Positions 33,151 to 43,422 of a stretch of DNA of 64,000 nucleotides are shown here, piece after piece. The DNA lies in the NCBI RefSeq assembly GCF_013366925.1, contig NZ_JAALDK010000001.1, forward strand, positions 4,457,165 through 4,521,164, read 5' to 3'. This DNA comes from Paraburkholderia youngii (lineage in GTDB: Bacteria; Pseudomonadota; Gammaproteobacteria; Burkholderiales; Burkholderiaceae). The translations under genes and the position numbers were made by a program. The notes under the pieces are model-generated. The model ran no database searches. It saw only the letters and a list, made by a program, of their open reading frames with translations, and was not told where the DNA came from. Each line of letters opens with the position of its first letter. Within the stretch, counting starts at the first letter, position 1.

Positions 33151-34776
33151 GTGGGTAACTTCATCAACGCAAGGTGGATCGCCCTGCGTGCGGACCCCGC
33201 ATGCATCGCGCGTTTGACACGCTTCGCGCGATTCGGCGCCGCGTTGCTGGCGGCACTGTTCTGCCTGCATGCGCAGGCTGCCGCGCCGGGTATCACCGGA
33301 ACGACGTTCGATCTGAGCGCCGAGGCGAACCGTGTCAGCCAGCCGGACGGCGCGAGCATTTACGCGTGGGGTTACGGGTGCCGGACGGCGCCCGCGGGAT
33401 TTTCGCCAGCGGGCATTGCGGGCGCGAACTGTCCCAGCATGCAGGTTCCGGGGCCGACACTGATCGTCAAACAGGGCGACGTCGTGACGGTCAAGCTCAC
33501 CAACAATCTGCCGGCCGCCGCGGGCAATACCTCGATCCTGTTTCCGGGCTTCCAGGTATGCGCGGCGGTGCTGAACCCGGACGGCACCTGTCCGGCGACG
33601 CAGACCGGCGTGCCAGGCGTGTTGACACGCGAGGCGACCCACGGCAACACGGTCACCTATAGCTTCGTGGCGGCGACGCCGGGAACGCACAGCTACTACA
33701 GCGGCACGCAGGGCGATCTGCAGATCGAAATGGGCTTGTCCGGCGCGCTGATCGTCTTGCCGACTTCCGCGCCCGGGGCCCTCGCGGTGCCGACGGGCTG
33801 CCGCGCCGTATCCTCGACGCTGCCCGACGGCCAGCCCGATTACCGGAATGCTGCGGCGGCCTATAACCATAGCGCGACCTGCTACGACCGCGAGTATCTG
33901 TTCCAGTTTGCCGAAATGGATCCGCGCATCCACTCGCAGGCGGAACAGCAAGCGGCCAAAGCGTGCACCCAGTCCACCGGTTGCATGACCGTCGAAACCG
34001 AGCCCTATCACCCGGCCTATTTCCTGATCAACGGGCGCTCCATGCCTGATGACATGGACCCGAACTACGCGCCGCAATATCCGAATCAGCCGTACAACGG
34101 CAATCCGCACATGCATCCCGGCGAACTGGTGCTGCTGCGGGTGATCGGCACGGGGCGCTGGCAGCATCCGTTCCACGAACACGGCAATCACGTGCGCGTG
34201 CTGGCGCGCGACGGCAACCTGCTGCTCAGCAAGACGGATGCGACCAAGCTCGCCGGTCCCTTGCTGTTCACGACCACGACCACGCCAGGACTCGCGATGG
34301 ACGGCATTTTCTACTGGACCGGCAAGGGCCTGAATTGGGACGTGTACGGGCACAAGCCGGGCGACGGCAGCGTCTGTATTCCTGATGCGAACGGCTACTA
34401 CACCGCTGACCCGAAAGCGCCGAATTACTACGAGTGGTGCGCCGATCACAACAAGGCGCTGGAAGCTCATCCATTTGGCAACGTAGGCAGCGGCGGTCCG
34501 GTCACCTTGCCGGATGCGCGTGTGCTGACCAACGGCGCCTGGTTCGGTGGCAGTCCCTACCTCGGGCCCGACGCCACCGTTCGTGCGACCGCTTACAACG
34601 GGACGACGCCGCCCAGCGGCACGGTCGTGAATCCACCGTCCGCCGAAGCCGGCTTCGCCTACATGTGGCACTCACACAATGAACGCGAGATCACCACGAA
34701 CAACATCTTCCCAGGCGGAATGATGATGATGATGCTCGTGGATCCACAAGCTTTCACGATCAACGAAGGAAATTAG
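33151..34776 (+). CDS. Multicopper oxidase-like protein B (domain-3 copper ligands)
   Basis: A 541-residue exported protein with a signal peptide ending LHAQA and a GTG start preceded by AGGAGA. Its C-terminal part has HPFHEHGNH (H339, H342, H344) and MWHSHNERE (H507, H509), the counterparts of HPFHLHGH and HCHxxxH, with Ser replacing the type 1 Cys and Met-rich GGMMMMM following. The N-terminal motifs are lost: LFPGFQ stands where HWHG is expected and SYYSGT where WYHSH is expected. It therefore complements protein A. I infer that A and B assemble to build one trinuclear copper site. Confidence 0.8.
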   Translation: MGNFINARWIALRADPACIARLTRFARFGAALLAALFCLHAQAAAPGITGTTFDLSAEANRVSQPDGASIYAWGYGCRTAPAGFSPAGIAGANCPSMQVPGPTLIVKQGDVVTVKLTNNLPAAAGNTSILFPGFQVCAAVLNPDGTCPATQTGVPGVLTREATHGNTVTYSFVAATPGTHSYYSGTQGDLQIEMGLSGALIVLPTSAPGALAVPTGCRAVSSTLPDGQPDYRNAAAAYNHSATCYDREYLFQFAEMDPRIHSQAEQQAAKACTQSTGCMTVETEPYHPAYFLINGRSMPDDMDPNYAPQYPNQPYNGNPHMHPGELVLLRVIGTGRWQHPFHEHGNHVRVLARDGNLLLSKTDATKLAGPLLFTTTTTPGLAMDGIFYWTGKGLNWDVYGHKPGDGSVCIPDANGYYTADPKAPNYYEWCADHNKALEAHPFGNVGSGGPVTLPDARVLTNGAWFGGSPYLGPDATVRATAYNGTTPPSGTVVNPPSAEAGFAYMWHSHNEREITTNNIFPGGMMMMMLVDPQAFTINEGN

Positions 34777-34793
34777 AGGCGGGGAGAAACGCG

Positions 34794-37700
34794 ATGAGAT
34801 CCACCCAGTTCAAAGGGACGCTCCTCGGTCTGATCAAGGCGGGCGTCGCCGCAACGATCCTGCTCACGGCGAGCGGCATGGCCTCGGCCACAAGTGTCAA
34901 TCTGACGGCGCAGGCCTCGACGGTTGCACTCCCCGACGGACAGGTCGTGCCGATGTGGGGATACACCTGTTCAGCGCCGGCGACGGCGCCCGCTACCTGC
35001 GCGGCGACGAATCCTGGCGCGGGCGCGAACTGGTCGCCTGTCTTGATCACGGTACCGCCCGGCCCGCTGACCATCAATCTCAAGAACAGTCTGCCGGGCT
35101 CGATACCGACTTCGCTTGTCGTGGTCGGCCAACTCGGTGTCGGCCAAGGCACGACGGCGACGAGCACAACAAGCCCCGTGCATGCGACGCAAACCGCGAC
35201 CACCTGGCCGATCGCCAGCAGCACGAGCGGCGCGACTTTCACGCCGCCCGCCCAGCCGCCGCGTGTGCAGTCGTTCGCGAACGAAGTGACGAATGGCCAG
35301 ACGACCACCCTTGCCTGGAACAATCTCAACCCCGGCACTTACCTGATCGAGTCGGGCACGCATCCGTCCATTCAGGGGCCCATGGGCCTGTATGGCGTGC
35401 TGGTGGTCACAACGCCGGCCAACGGCACCACGCGCGCGCTGGCCTATCCGGGCGTCAGCTATGACGCGGACGTACCGCTCGTGCTGAGCGAAATCGATCC
35501 GGTGCAGAATGCCGCAGTGGCCTCGGCGGTGACGACATCCGGCTTCAGCGAAACCAGAGTCTGGTCCGGTCAGCCGGGCGGTTGCGGCAATCCGTCGTCG
35601 TCTACGTACGGCACCTGCTATCCGCCGGCGGTGAACTACGACCCGCGCTATTACCTGATCAACGGCATCGCGTTCGACCGCAACAACGCGGCCGGGTCGA
35701 CCTTTGCGGCTGCCGCGCCGGCCTCGACGGGGCTCGTGCTGCTGCGCTTCGTCAATGCCGGGCTGCGCATGCACGTACCGTCCGTCGTGGGCGCGCAAAC
35801 CGGCAATCCGCCGGTGTCCGGATTCTCGCTGCTGGCGGAAGACGGCAACGTTTTGCCGGGCAATCTGCGGGTTCAGTCGGAGGTGTTCCTCGCTGCCGGC
35901 AAAACCTATGACGTGCTGATGAATGCGCCTGCAACGGGCGCACTCGCGTTGCCTGTGTTCGATCGCGAGCTGAGCCTGTCCACCAATAATCAACGCGATG
36001 GCGGCATGCAGGGGTATATCAGCGTGAACGGTGGCGCAACGCCGGTGTCGACGGCTGCCAACACCGGCGCCGTAGCCAACCCGGACAAGTATTTCCTCGT
36101 GCCCGGCAACACGTTGAGCGTGATGGATCCCGCCCGCGGCGTGATCGCCAACGATGTGGGCGTCTCCGGCGTGCAGGTCAAGACCCCGCCGAAAGGCGGC
36201 GTGCTCACGCTGAATCAGAACGGCACCTTCACGTATGTGCCGAACAGCGGCACGACGTCGGACAGCTTCGTCTATCAGGCGAACGGCAATCCCGCGCTGA
36301 CGGCCACTGTGACGCTGGCGCCATGCACGGCGAGTGCTCATTGCCTGTCCGGCGCACCCACCGCCCTAAACGACACGTACACCAGCAATGTCGCTTCGCT
36401 CCTGCACATCGGCGCTCCGGGCGTGCTCGCCAACGACACGGACCCGTCTGGCCTGCCGCTCACCGCGGTCCTGACGAGCACAGACCCGGGCGGCACCGTC
36501 ACGCTGAACGCCGATGGTTCGTTCAACGCCGTCCCGTCGACGCCGCCGGTGGGCAACGCGACGGCCAAGGTCACGTTCCACTACAAGGCGGTCAATTCAC
36601 AGAACACGGCTAGCGCAGCCGCAACGGTCACCGTGACGTTCAACGGCGGCAGCGGACTCGCCGTGGCGGTGAAGGACGCGCCGACCGGCACTGCGATCAA
36701 GGACTATCGCTGGATCATCGAGGAGGACCGCACGTTCCAGATCGACCCCGCCTGTCAGGTGAACGGCGCCGGGCGCCCGAGTACCTGCCCGCCGCTGCCT
36801 GTGCCGAGTCTCGGCACCAGTTTCCATACCAGCTATATGCCGGTCATCGCGTCGGGCTGCGTGGGAACCATAGCGTGCGAGTCGGGGCAGACGGTGTTTG
36901 ATCCGACCACCAACACGCATGTGGCGGCCGTGTGCGACGTCGGCGATGGAGCATGCCGCACGACCGCCGCGCAACAGACTCCGGTCGATCCGTCGCAAGT
37001 GGCGCTTGATCCAACGAAGCACTATTACATTTCGATCCTGCCGGGCGACGCGGGCAACACGTTCGCGCAAGGCTCCGGCGCGCCGGTAGCAGGGACGAAC
37101 GGTGCGCTACGGCAATTCGACATCTCGAAGGACTGCCCGTCCGGCCCGAGCGGCGCGGACTTCGCGCCCGGTACCGGCAAGTGTGGTCACGCGATGGGCG
37201 GCGCGCCGATCGCACCGGCACAAACGGCGGTGAACGTGCTGTTGCAACAGACCCCGCTGCAGACCGCGAAAATTTCCGTGTTCGTGTTTGAAGACGACGC
37301 GCCGGTCAACGGTGAAGTGGACGTGAGCGGCGGTACGGACGCTTTCGGCACGGCGCGCGAACCGGGCCTCGGCGGCTTCGAAGTCAAGCTCTTCGACGAC
37401 GCGGGCGGCACCGGCGACGCGACCGGCCAGATGAGCTACGACATGTTCAACATGCCGCTGTCCAACTCGCTGGCGGGAATGAAGGACCCGGCCACCGGTC
37501 TCGACGCTTGCCCGATCTCGAAGACGACCCATGACGGCATCGTCGGCATGATTCCGACTTGCCCGAAATTCGAGTCTGACGGCAAGACGCTGTCGCCGCT
37601 GGTGGGCCAGGCGATCATCGCCAATCTGATGCCGGGGCGCTACGGTGTGGCCGCGTACCCCGCGGCCGACCGCATCGGACGCGGCGAAGAGTGGCTGCAG

Positions 37701-40700
37701 ACCAACACGCTCGACGGCCAGAAAGCGCACGATGCGTTCATCAAGGTCGGCGGCCCGGCGTACTTCCAGGAATTCGGGCCGGCGGGTTTTCACGTGACGA
37801 TCGGCTTTGCAAATCCGAAGATCATCAATGCGCGACTGCCTGCTCTTTGCAAAGGCGTGACCTGCAACAACGGCATCAAAGGCAAGATTACCAACCTGCA
37901 CTACAGCCGGCCGCCTAACGAAAACCTCTATGGCGCCGGCTCGCGCGACTCGCTCAGTTTCACGCAGTGTTATGTGAGCGTCGGCGATCCGGACGGCGAG
38001 GATGTTGCGTTCACCAAGTGCGCGGCCGATGGCACGTTCAGCATAAGCGGCTTGCCCGACGGCACGTACAGAATCACGGTGTTCGATCAGTGGAACGATC
38101 AGATCGTCGACGGACTGGCGACGGCCGCAGCGGTGAAGGGCGGACAGACGGCGAACGTCGGCGAGCTGTCGGTGCTTCAATGGCACACCAATCTGTACAC
38201 GCGAACCTACCTCGATACCACTGGCAATGGCGTGTCGGATGCCAGCAAGCCCGGTATCGCGCTCGTGCCAACCACGATCCGGTTCCGTGACGGCAGCTAT
38301 TCGAACTTCAATACCACCGACCTGAACGGCTATGCGTCGTTCAACGAAGTATTCCCGCTGTTCAACTGGTACATCGCGGAGACCGATACGACGCGCTACA
38401 AGCAGACCGGCGTCCATGCGGTCTACGATGCGGGCGGTCCGCCGGATGGCACGCCCGGCGGCGGGACCTCGACCATTGCGGCTCACTACGCCAACACGAA
38501 GGAATCCGCGACGGCGCACCTGCCAACCAACCTGCGCTTTCCGGGATCGGTGTATTGCAACGACGCGGACTGCAGCGATCGCTCAGGCACCAATCCATCG
38601 ACGGGACGGATCGATCCGCCGTGGGTGACGACCATGGGCTGGCAAGGCTTCTCCGGTCAGAGCTCGTTTCTCGAATTCGGCAAGACGCCGTTCGGCGCGA
38701 CCGAAAACGGCGGCATTCGTGGCGAGGTGGTCTATGCGTCGACACGACCGTTCGACGACCCGGCCCAGCTCGTTCACACGAGCTGGACGCCGAACGTGCC
38801 GAACGTCACGGTGAACCTCTATCAGGAGACCATTGCCGCGGACGGCACCCAGAGCCTCGCGCTCGTGGATACGACGAAGACCAGCAGTTGGGACGACTGG
38901 GCGCAGGGCTTCCGCTCGGACGGCGTGCCGAACATGAACTGTCCGGGCCAGGAAACCACGGACCCGTTCTTCTTCACGCTGAAAAACTCGAAGCAGTGGC
39001 TCGATACCCAGCAGCGCGCGTTGCCGGCAAACTCTCAGTTCAAGTGCTATGACGGCATGCACGCGTTCAACCAGTTGCAGCCCGCGCCGTATGACGGGAT
39101 GTACCAGTTCCCGAGCGTGACGGGCCGCAACCCGACCACCGGCAAGCCGACCGGCACGAACTGCTCGATCTGCGTGACGAATCCGTCCGGCGACGGCACG
39201 AAAATGCTGCCCGCAGGCAAGTACGTGGTCGAAGTCATCGTGCCGCCGGGTTATGAACTCGTGAAGGAGGAGGACAAGAACATCCTGATCGGCGATAACT
39301 ACATCGCGCCGGTGACGCAACAGTTCGGCAGTCTCGGCAACATCTTCATCCTGCCCGACCAGGCGGCGGTGAATTCGAGCTACAACGCGAACAATGCGCA
39401 GAACCCGACCACGGATCTCGGTATGACGACTCGCAACGAAGAGGTTACGGGCATCATTCAACCGTCCTGGCCGTGCGTCGGTGCGCTGCGGATCGTGCCG
39501 GACTTCATCAGCCTGTTCCCCGGTTCGCAGGAAGTCGCACCGTTCGCGGGCGCGTCGCGGCACCTGTGCGACCGCAAGGAAGTCACGCTGACCAACCAGA
39601 TGTCGGCGGTCGCGAAGTTCTGGATATTCAGCTCCACGCACGTCGCCGCTCACTTCACGGGCTTCATGCTGGATGACTTCTCGTCGGAGTTCGACCCGTA
39701 CTCGCCGCAGTTCGGTGAAAAGTTCGCGGTGCCGAACGTGCCGGTTTCGCTGAAGGACTTCGCTGGCAATGAAGTGTCCCGTGTGTATGCGGATCAGTGG
39801 GGCATCTTCAACGGGCTGCAATATTCGACGTGGGAAGTGAATCCGCCGAACCCGACGGGTTACGCGCCGAACATGATGGTGGCCTGCATGAACGATCCCG
39901 ACAAGCCCGATCCGGCGCACCCCGGCCAGACGATCCACGACTCGCTCTATAACCCGGCGTACAGCCAGTTCTGCTACGAGATTCCGTTCATGCCCGGCCA
40001 GACGCAGTACATGGATACCCCGGTCGTGCCGGTCCAGGCCTTCGCGGACGGCTACAACCAGCCTGACTGCGCGTATCCCGACGGAACTCCGGCCGTCTCG
40101 ACGGTGACCGGCGACACGATCGGCGGCAGTGGGGCAGGTCCGTGGGTCAGTGCGGCCGGCCATACGCTGACGATAAAAGCGCTCGGCGATCAGACCGTAG
40201 TCAACCATGCCTATAGCGGGCCGGCTCAGACCAAGGCGCCGTTCAACCAGAAGTTCGTCACGCGTCACTATGGCTTCGGGGCCGCGCAGGGCACTGGCAC
40301 GGTCACGATCGGCGGTGCCGCCGCGACGGTGACCTCGTGGAGCGACATGCAGATCACAGTGACGGTGCCTACGCTGAGCAAGACGCAGTCGAGCTGCACG
40401 ATCCAGCAGATGGGCGTAACCACGGCGACGAGCTGCGGTGAACTGGTGATCACGGCCGGCAACGGCAAGAAGTCGATCGATACCGTCACGGTCACGATCG
40501 GCGGTAAGGCACCTACCTATGTGGCTGGCGAGAACGGCACGAGCAACGCCATCCAGACCGCCATCGACAAAGCAACCCCGGGCGACATGATCATCGTCGG
40601 CCCCGGCGTCTACAAGGAGATGCTGTTGATGTGGAAGCCGGTTCGTTTGCAAGGCGTCGGCGCGAGCTCCGTGACGGTCAACGCGAATCCCCACCCGTCC

Positions 40701-42884
40701 GGCAAGATGGACCCGTGGCGCAGACAGGTCGACTGCCTGTTCGGCGTGGCGCTCAACGGTGGCCTGATCAGCTCCACTAACTCGTACGACCCGACCGGCA
40801 CGTACTCGTGCAGCAGCGCGATGCAACGGCAAGTGGATGCGATTCCGCTGGAACCGACGATAGGCTGGGACAACACACTCAACGGCAATCTCGGTGAACT
40901 GCTGATCGAACCCACGCTGATGGGTGCCTACGAAGGCGCCGCCATCACGGTGCTCGCCAAGGGCGTGGCCGACGTGAACGGGCAGGCAGACGCGAACTGC
41001 ACGGCGAACGGCATCTGCACCCCGCTGACCAGCAGTAAAAAGGATTGCGCCCAGTACCCCAGCAACTTCCTGTGCAATCCGTCGCGGGTGGACGGCATGA
41101 CCTTCACGAATAGTTCGCAAGGCGGCGGCGGGATCTTCCTGCACGGCTGGAACCACTACACGGAGGTGTCGAACAACCGCGTGTCGAGCAACGCCGGTAC
41201 GCTCACGGGCGGCATCACGGTCGGCCAGGTCGAAGTGCCGGACGGCACGATCTCGGCGAACGGCGTCACGGAGCTGCCGTTCGGGTACAACACATTCGTG
41301 AACGTGCACCACAACGCGGTGACCTCGAATGCATCGTATGGCGATGAAATCAACTCGACGACGCCTTCGTCCGCGGCCGGCGTGACGTTCTGCTCGGGCG
41401 CCGACAACTATCACTTCAACTACAACTTTGTGTGCGGCAATATCAGCAGCGGCGACGGCGGCGGCATCGCTCACTTCGGGTTCAGCTACAACGGCGACAT
41501 CTCGCACAACTGGGTGATCTTCAACCAGAGCAACAACCCGACGTTGCCGACGTACGGCGGCGGCATCATCGCCCAGGGCGTGCCGCCGGACGGCACCTTC
41601 TGTGAAAACTCGGCAGTCGACATCGACTGCGCGCCGCAGCTTTCCGATGGCGTCGGTCCGGGCCTCGTGATCGACGGCAACCTGATTGTCGGCAATACCG
41701 CGGAAAGCGGTAAAGGCGGCGGTCTGCGCTTGCAGAACATCAACGGCACGGACGTGCAGCGCAGTCCGAGTGACAGCAAATCGTGGAACGACGTTACCGT
41801 CATCAACAACATCATCGCGAACAACGTGGCGGGCTGGGCGGGCGGAGGCGTGTCGCTGCAGGACGCGGTGGCGGTGAGCTTCGTCAATAACACGGTGATT
41901 TCGAACGATTCGACTTCCACGGCCGGTGTGCTGTTCAACACGGCACTGGCTGCGCAGGCGAACGTCGGGCCGCCGAACTGCACGACGGTGGGCGCCGAAA
42001 CGACCTGCAGCCCGATCACGACGTCGACGTTCCAGCCGGCGGGTCTCGAGGTCGCGCGGCATACGGCGAACTTCATCAGTGCGTTCGCGAATTCGAAGAA
42101 AAACCTGAAGTGTCCTGGCAACGTGTCGGACTGCCAGACGTTCTCCGACCCGGTGCTGACGAACAACGTGTTCTGGCAAAACCGCTCCTTCTATATCACC
42201 GTGGCCGGACTCGATCCGAACATTCAGGGCCGGCAGAACATGGTCACGCTGAACCCGACGCTGAACCAGGCGGGCCAGAAGACCGGGTATTGCGATCCGC
42301 ATGCGATGTATTGGGACATCGGCGCGTATGGCGATGTGAAGCCCGCGACTCACGAGTCGGGGGTGACGCTGGCCCCGCAGTATTCGATCCTGACCGATGC
42401 CGTCGATTACCCGAACGCGCACAACATCGGCACGAATCCGGGCGTCGTCAGCCAGTACTGCAACGGCTCGCGTGTGCCGCCTGAAGCTGGCGGGATCGGC
42501 TTCGCGGTGCCTCCGGGGATTGCCGACACGGTGCTGCCGAATCCGCTCTTCAGCCTGCTGCCGTCGGCCACGCCGGATGAAGGCAACAACTGGATCAACA
42601 TGTCGTATGGGCCGCTGTCGCTGTCCAACGCCACGATCCAGTCGGGCGCCGCCGGCTACGGCGTGCTGCTCGGCAACTATTCGATCCAGTCGAATTCGCC
42701 GGCCGTCAACGCAGCCACGGCGGCTGGTGCGCCGAACCACGACTTCTTCGGCACGGCGCGCCCGCAGGCCGGGGGGATCGATATCGGCGCGGTCGAGTTG
42801 CCGAGCAATGGTAAAAATGCCGGTCTCGCCGGGCTGGTGACAGGAAGCTTACTGCCGTTCGGTCCCGGGGGACTCTTGCCATGA
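34794..42884 (+). CDS. Giant secreted cupredoxin / Ig-like / beta-helix protein
   Basis: A 2,696-residue exported protein. Signal peptide: about 1-32. Two cupredoxin-like domains follow (about 34-205 and 220-425), related to protein B (LPDGQVVPMWGYTC; GPMGLYGVLVV) but without its copper His clusters. Then come two cadherin/VCBS-like repeats (428-512, 520-620; ANDTDPSGLPL, GTFTYVPNSGT), a long Cys-containing middle with SdrD/CNA-like and carboxypeptidase-regulatory-like segments (near 827, 1026-1108 and 1472), an IPT/TIG domain (about 1816-1900) and a right-handed parallel beta-helix to about 2660 (GTSNAIQTAIDKATPGDMIIV; NNIIANNVAGWAGGGV). The architecture fits a cell-surface scaffold or matrix protein. 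It is a likely passenger of the secretion system at 51-62 kb. Its role with proteins A and B is inferred from the operon. Confidence 0.8.
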   Translation: MRSTQFKGTLLGLIKAGVAATILLTASGMASATSVNLTAQASTVALPDGQVVPMWGYTCSAPATAPATCAATNPGAGANWSPVLITVPPGPLTINLKNSLPGSIPTSLVVVGQLGVGQGTTATSTTSPVHATQTATTWPIASSTSGATFTPPAQPPRVQSFANEVTNGQTTTLAWNNLNPGTYLIESGTHPSIQGPMGLYGVLVVTTPANGTTRALAYPGVSYDADVPLVLSEIDPVQNAAVASAVTTSGFSETRVWSGQPGGCGNPSSSTYGTCYPPAVNYDPRYYLINGIAFDRNNAAGSTFAAAAPASTGLVLLRFVNAGLRMHVPSVVGAQTGNPPVSGFSLLAEDGNVLPGNLRVQSEVFLAAGKTYDVLMNAPATGALALPVFDRELSLSTNNQRDGGMQGYISVNGGATPVSTAANTGAVANPDKYFLVPGNTLSVMDPARGVIANDVGVSGVQVKTPPKGGVLTLNQNGTFTYVPNSGTTSDSFVYQANGNPALTATVTLAPCTASAHCLSGAPTALNDTYTSNVASLLHIGAPGVLANDTDPSGLPLTAVLTSTDPGGTVTLNADGSFNAVPSTPPVGNATAKVTFHYKAVNSQNTASAAATVTVTFNGGSGLAVAVKDAPTGTAIKDYRWIIEEDRTFQIDPACQVNGAGRPSTCPPLPVPSLGTSFHTSYMPVIASGCVGTIACESGQTVFDPTTNTHVAAVCDVGDGACRTTAAQQTPVDPSQVALDPTKHYYISILPGDAGNTFAQGSGAPVAGTNGALRQFDISKDCPSGPSGADFAPGTGKCGHAMGGAPIAPAQTAVNVLLQQTPLQTAKISVFVFEDDAPVNGEVDVSGGTDAFGTAREPGLGGFEVKLFDDAGGTGDATGQMSYDMFNMPLSNSLAGMKDPATGLDACPISKTTHDGIVGMIPTCPKFESDGKTLSPLVGQAIIANLMPGRYGVAAYPAADRIGRGEEWLQTNTLDGQKAHDAFIKVGGPAYFQEFGPAGFHVTIGFANPKIINARLPALCKGVTCNNGIKGKITNLHYSRPPNENLYGAGSRDSLSFTQCYVSVGDPDGEDVAFTKCAADGTFSISGLPDGTYRITVFDQWNDQIVDGLATAAAVKGGQTANVGELSVLQWHTNLYTRTYLDTTGNGVSDASKPGIALVPTTIRFRDGSYSNFNTTDLNGYASFNEVFPLFNWYIAETDTTRYKQTGVHAVYDAGGPPDGTPGGGTSTIAAHYANTKESATAHLPTNLRFPGSVYCNDADCSDRSGTNPSTGRIDPPWVTTMGWQGFSGQSSFLEFGKTPFGATENGGIRGEVVYASTRPFDDPAQLVHTSWTPNVPNVTVNLYQETIAADGTQSLALVDTTKTSSWDDWAQGFRSDGVPNMNCPGQETTDPFFFTLKNSKQWLDTQQRALPANSQFKCYDGMHAFNQLQPAPYDGMYQFPSVTGRNPTTGKPTGTNCSICVTNPSGDGTKMLPAGKYVVEVIVPPGYELVKEEDKNILIGDNYIAPVTQQFGSLGNIFILPDQAAVNSSYNANNAQNPTTDLGMTTRNEEVTGIIQPSWPCVGALRIVPDFISLFPGSQEVAPFAGASRHLCDRKEVTLTNQMSAVAKFWIFSSTHVAAHFTGFMLDDFSSEFDPYSPQFGEKFAVPNVPVSLKDFAGNEVSRVYADQWGIFNGLQYSTWEVNPPNPTGYAPNMMVACMNDPDKPDPAHPGQTIHDSLYNPAYSQFCYEIPFMPGQTQYMDTPVVPVQAFADGYNQPDCAYPDGTPAVSTVTGDTIGGSGAGPWVSAAGHTLTIKALGDQTVVNHAYSGPAQTKAPFNQKFVTRHYGFGAAQGTGTVTIGGAAATVTSWSDMQITVTVPTLSKTQSSCTIQQMGVTTATSCGELVITAGNGKKSIDTVTVTIGGKAPTYVAGENGTSNAIQTAIDKATPGDMIIVGPGVYKEMLLMWKPVRLQGVGASSVTVNANPHPSGKMDPWRRQVDCLFGVALNGGLISSTNSYDPTGTYSCSSAMQRQVDAIPLEPTIGWDNTLNGNLGELLIEPTLMGAYEGAAITVLAKGVADVNGQADANCTANGICTPLTSSKKDCAQYPSNFLCNPSRVDGMTFTNSSQGGGGIFLHGWNHYTEVSNNRVSSNAGTLTGGITVGQVEVPDGTISANGVTELPFGYNTFVNVHHNAVTSNASYGDEINSTTPSSAAGVTFCSGADNYHFNYNFVCGNISSGDGGGIAHFGFSYNGDISHNWVIFNQSNNPTLPTYGGGIIAQGVPPDGTFCENSAVDIDCAPQLSDGVGPGLVIDGNLIVGNTAESGKGGGLRLQNINGTDVQRSPSDSKSWNDVTVINNIIANNVAGWAGGGVSLQDAVAVSFVNNTVISNDSTSTAGVLFNTALAAQANVGPPNCTTVGAETTCSPITTSTFQPAGLEVARHTANFISAFANSKKNLKCPGNVSDCQTFSDPVLTNNVFWQNRSFYITVAGLDPNIQGRQNMVTLNPTLNQAGQKTGYCDPHAMYWDIGAYGDVKPATHESGVTLAPQYSILTDAVDYPNAHNIGTNPGVVSQYCNGSRVPPEAGGIGFAVPPGIADTVLPNPLFSLLPSATPDEGNNWINMSYGPLSLSNATIQSGAAGYGVLLGNYSIQSNSPAVNAATAAGAPNHDFFGTARPQAGGIDIGAVELPSNGKNAGLAGLVTGSLLPFGPGGLLP

Positions 42885-43384
42885 AACACCCATCGTCTCC
42901 GGCGTGGCGAGCCGCGTTGGTTCTATCGGGTGTCTGTCTGGCCGCGGCCATGCTGGATGCAGCCGCGGCGCAGCAGAACCCGGCGGCGGCAGCGACTTCG
43001 CCAAAGGCGTCGCCGTATATGCCGGTGAAAGTGCCGCAGCACGCGCAGCAGCTGTATCAAATGATGCATGGCGTCGACAACCTGAGCGTGCGGCGCACCG
43101 CCTCCGGCAATCTGCTGCGCTTCAGCTATCGCGTCACCGACCCGGCGGTCGCGCAGTTGCTTGGCGACAAGAACTCGACGCCGTATCTGTATGGCGAGAG
43201 AAGTCATGCATTGCTCGAAGTGCCGGTGATGGACACGATCGGCCAGCTTCGGCAGACCGGTCCGCAGGAGGTCGGCCAGCAATACTGGGTGGTGTTCTCC
43301 AACAAAGGCAATCTGATCAGGGCAGGCGATCGCGTCAACGTGCTGATCGGCACGTTTCATATCGATGGACTGGTGGTCGAATGA
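42881..43384 (+). CDS. Small exported protein of unknown function
   Basis: A 167-residue protein whose start overlaps the stop of the giant gene (ATGA), so it is translationally coupled. A signal peptide (RAALVLSGVCLAAAMLDAAAA) is followed by a 25-residue Ala/Pro-rich linker and a compact domain with VDNLSVRRTASGNLLRFSYR and YWVVFSNKGNLIRAGDRVNV. I recognise no family. It may be a periplasmic accessory or subunit of the oxidase complex. Confidence 0.75.
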   Translation: MKHPSSPAWRAALVLSGVCLAAAMLDAAAAQQNPAAAATSPKASPYMPVKVPQHAQQLYQMMHGVDNLSVRRTASGNLLRFSYRVTDPAVAQLLGDKNSTPYLYGERSHALLEVPVMDTIGQLRQTGPQEVGQQYWVVFSNKGNLIRAGDRVNVLIGTFHIDGLVVE

Positions 43385-43422
43385 TCGCGCCAGCGATCCG
43401 CGAACAAAGGGAGGGGTGAGCC

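Noticed and set aside
31875..34671. Long minus-strand frames (494 and 575 residues) opposite proteins A and B
   Set aside because: Arg/His/Val-rich composition typical of antisense frames in GC-rich genes; no recognisable domain.
38583..42740. 1,385-residue open frame on the minus strand inside the giant gene
   Set aside because: It is an antisense shadow caused by high GC and the codon bias of the plus-strand gene. It has no signal peptide or domain and is extremely rich in Arg, His and Val.
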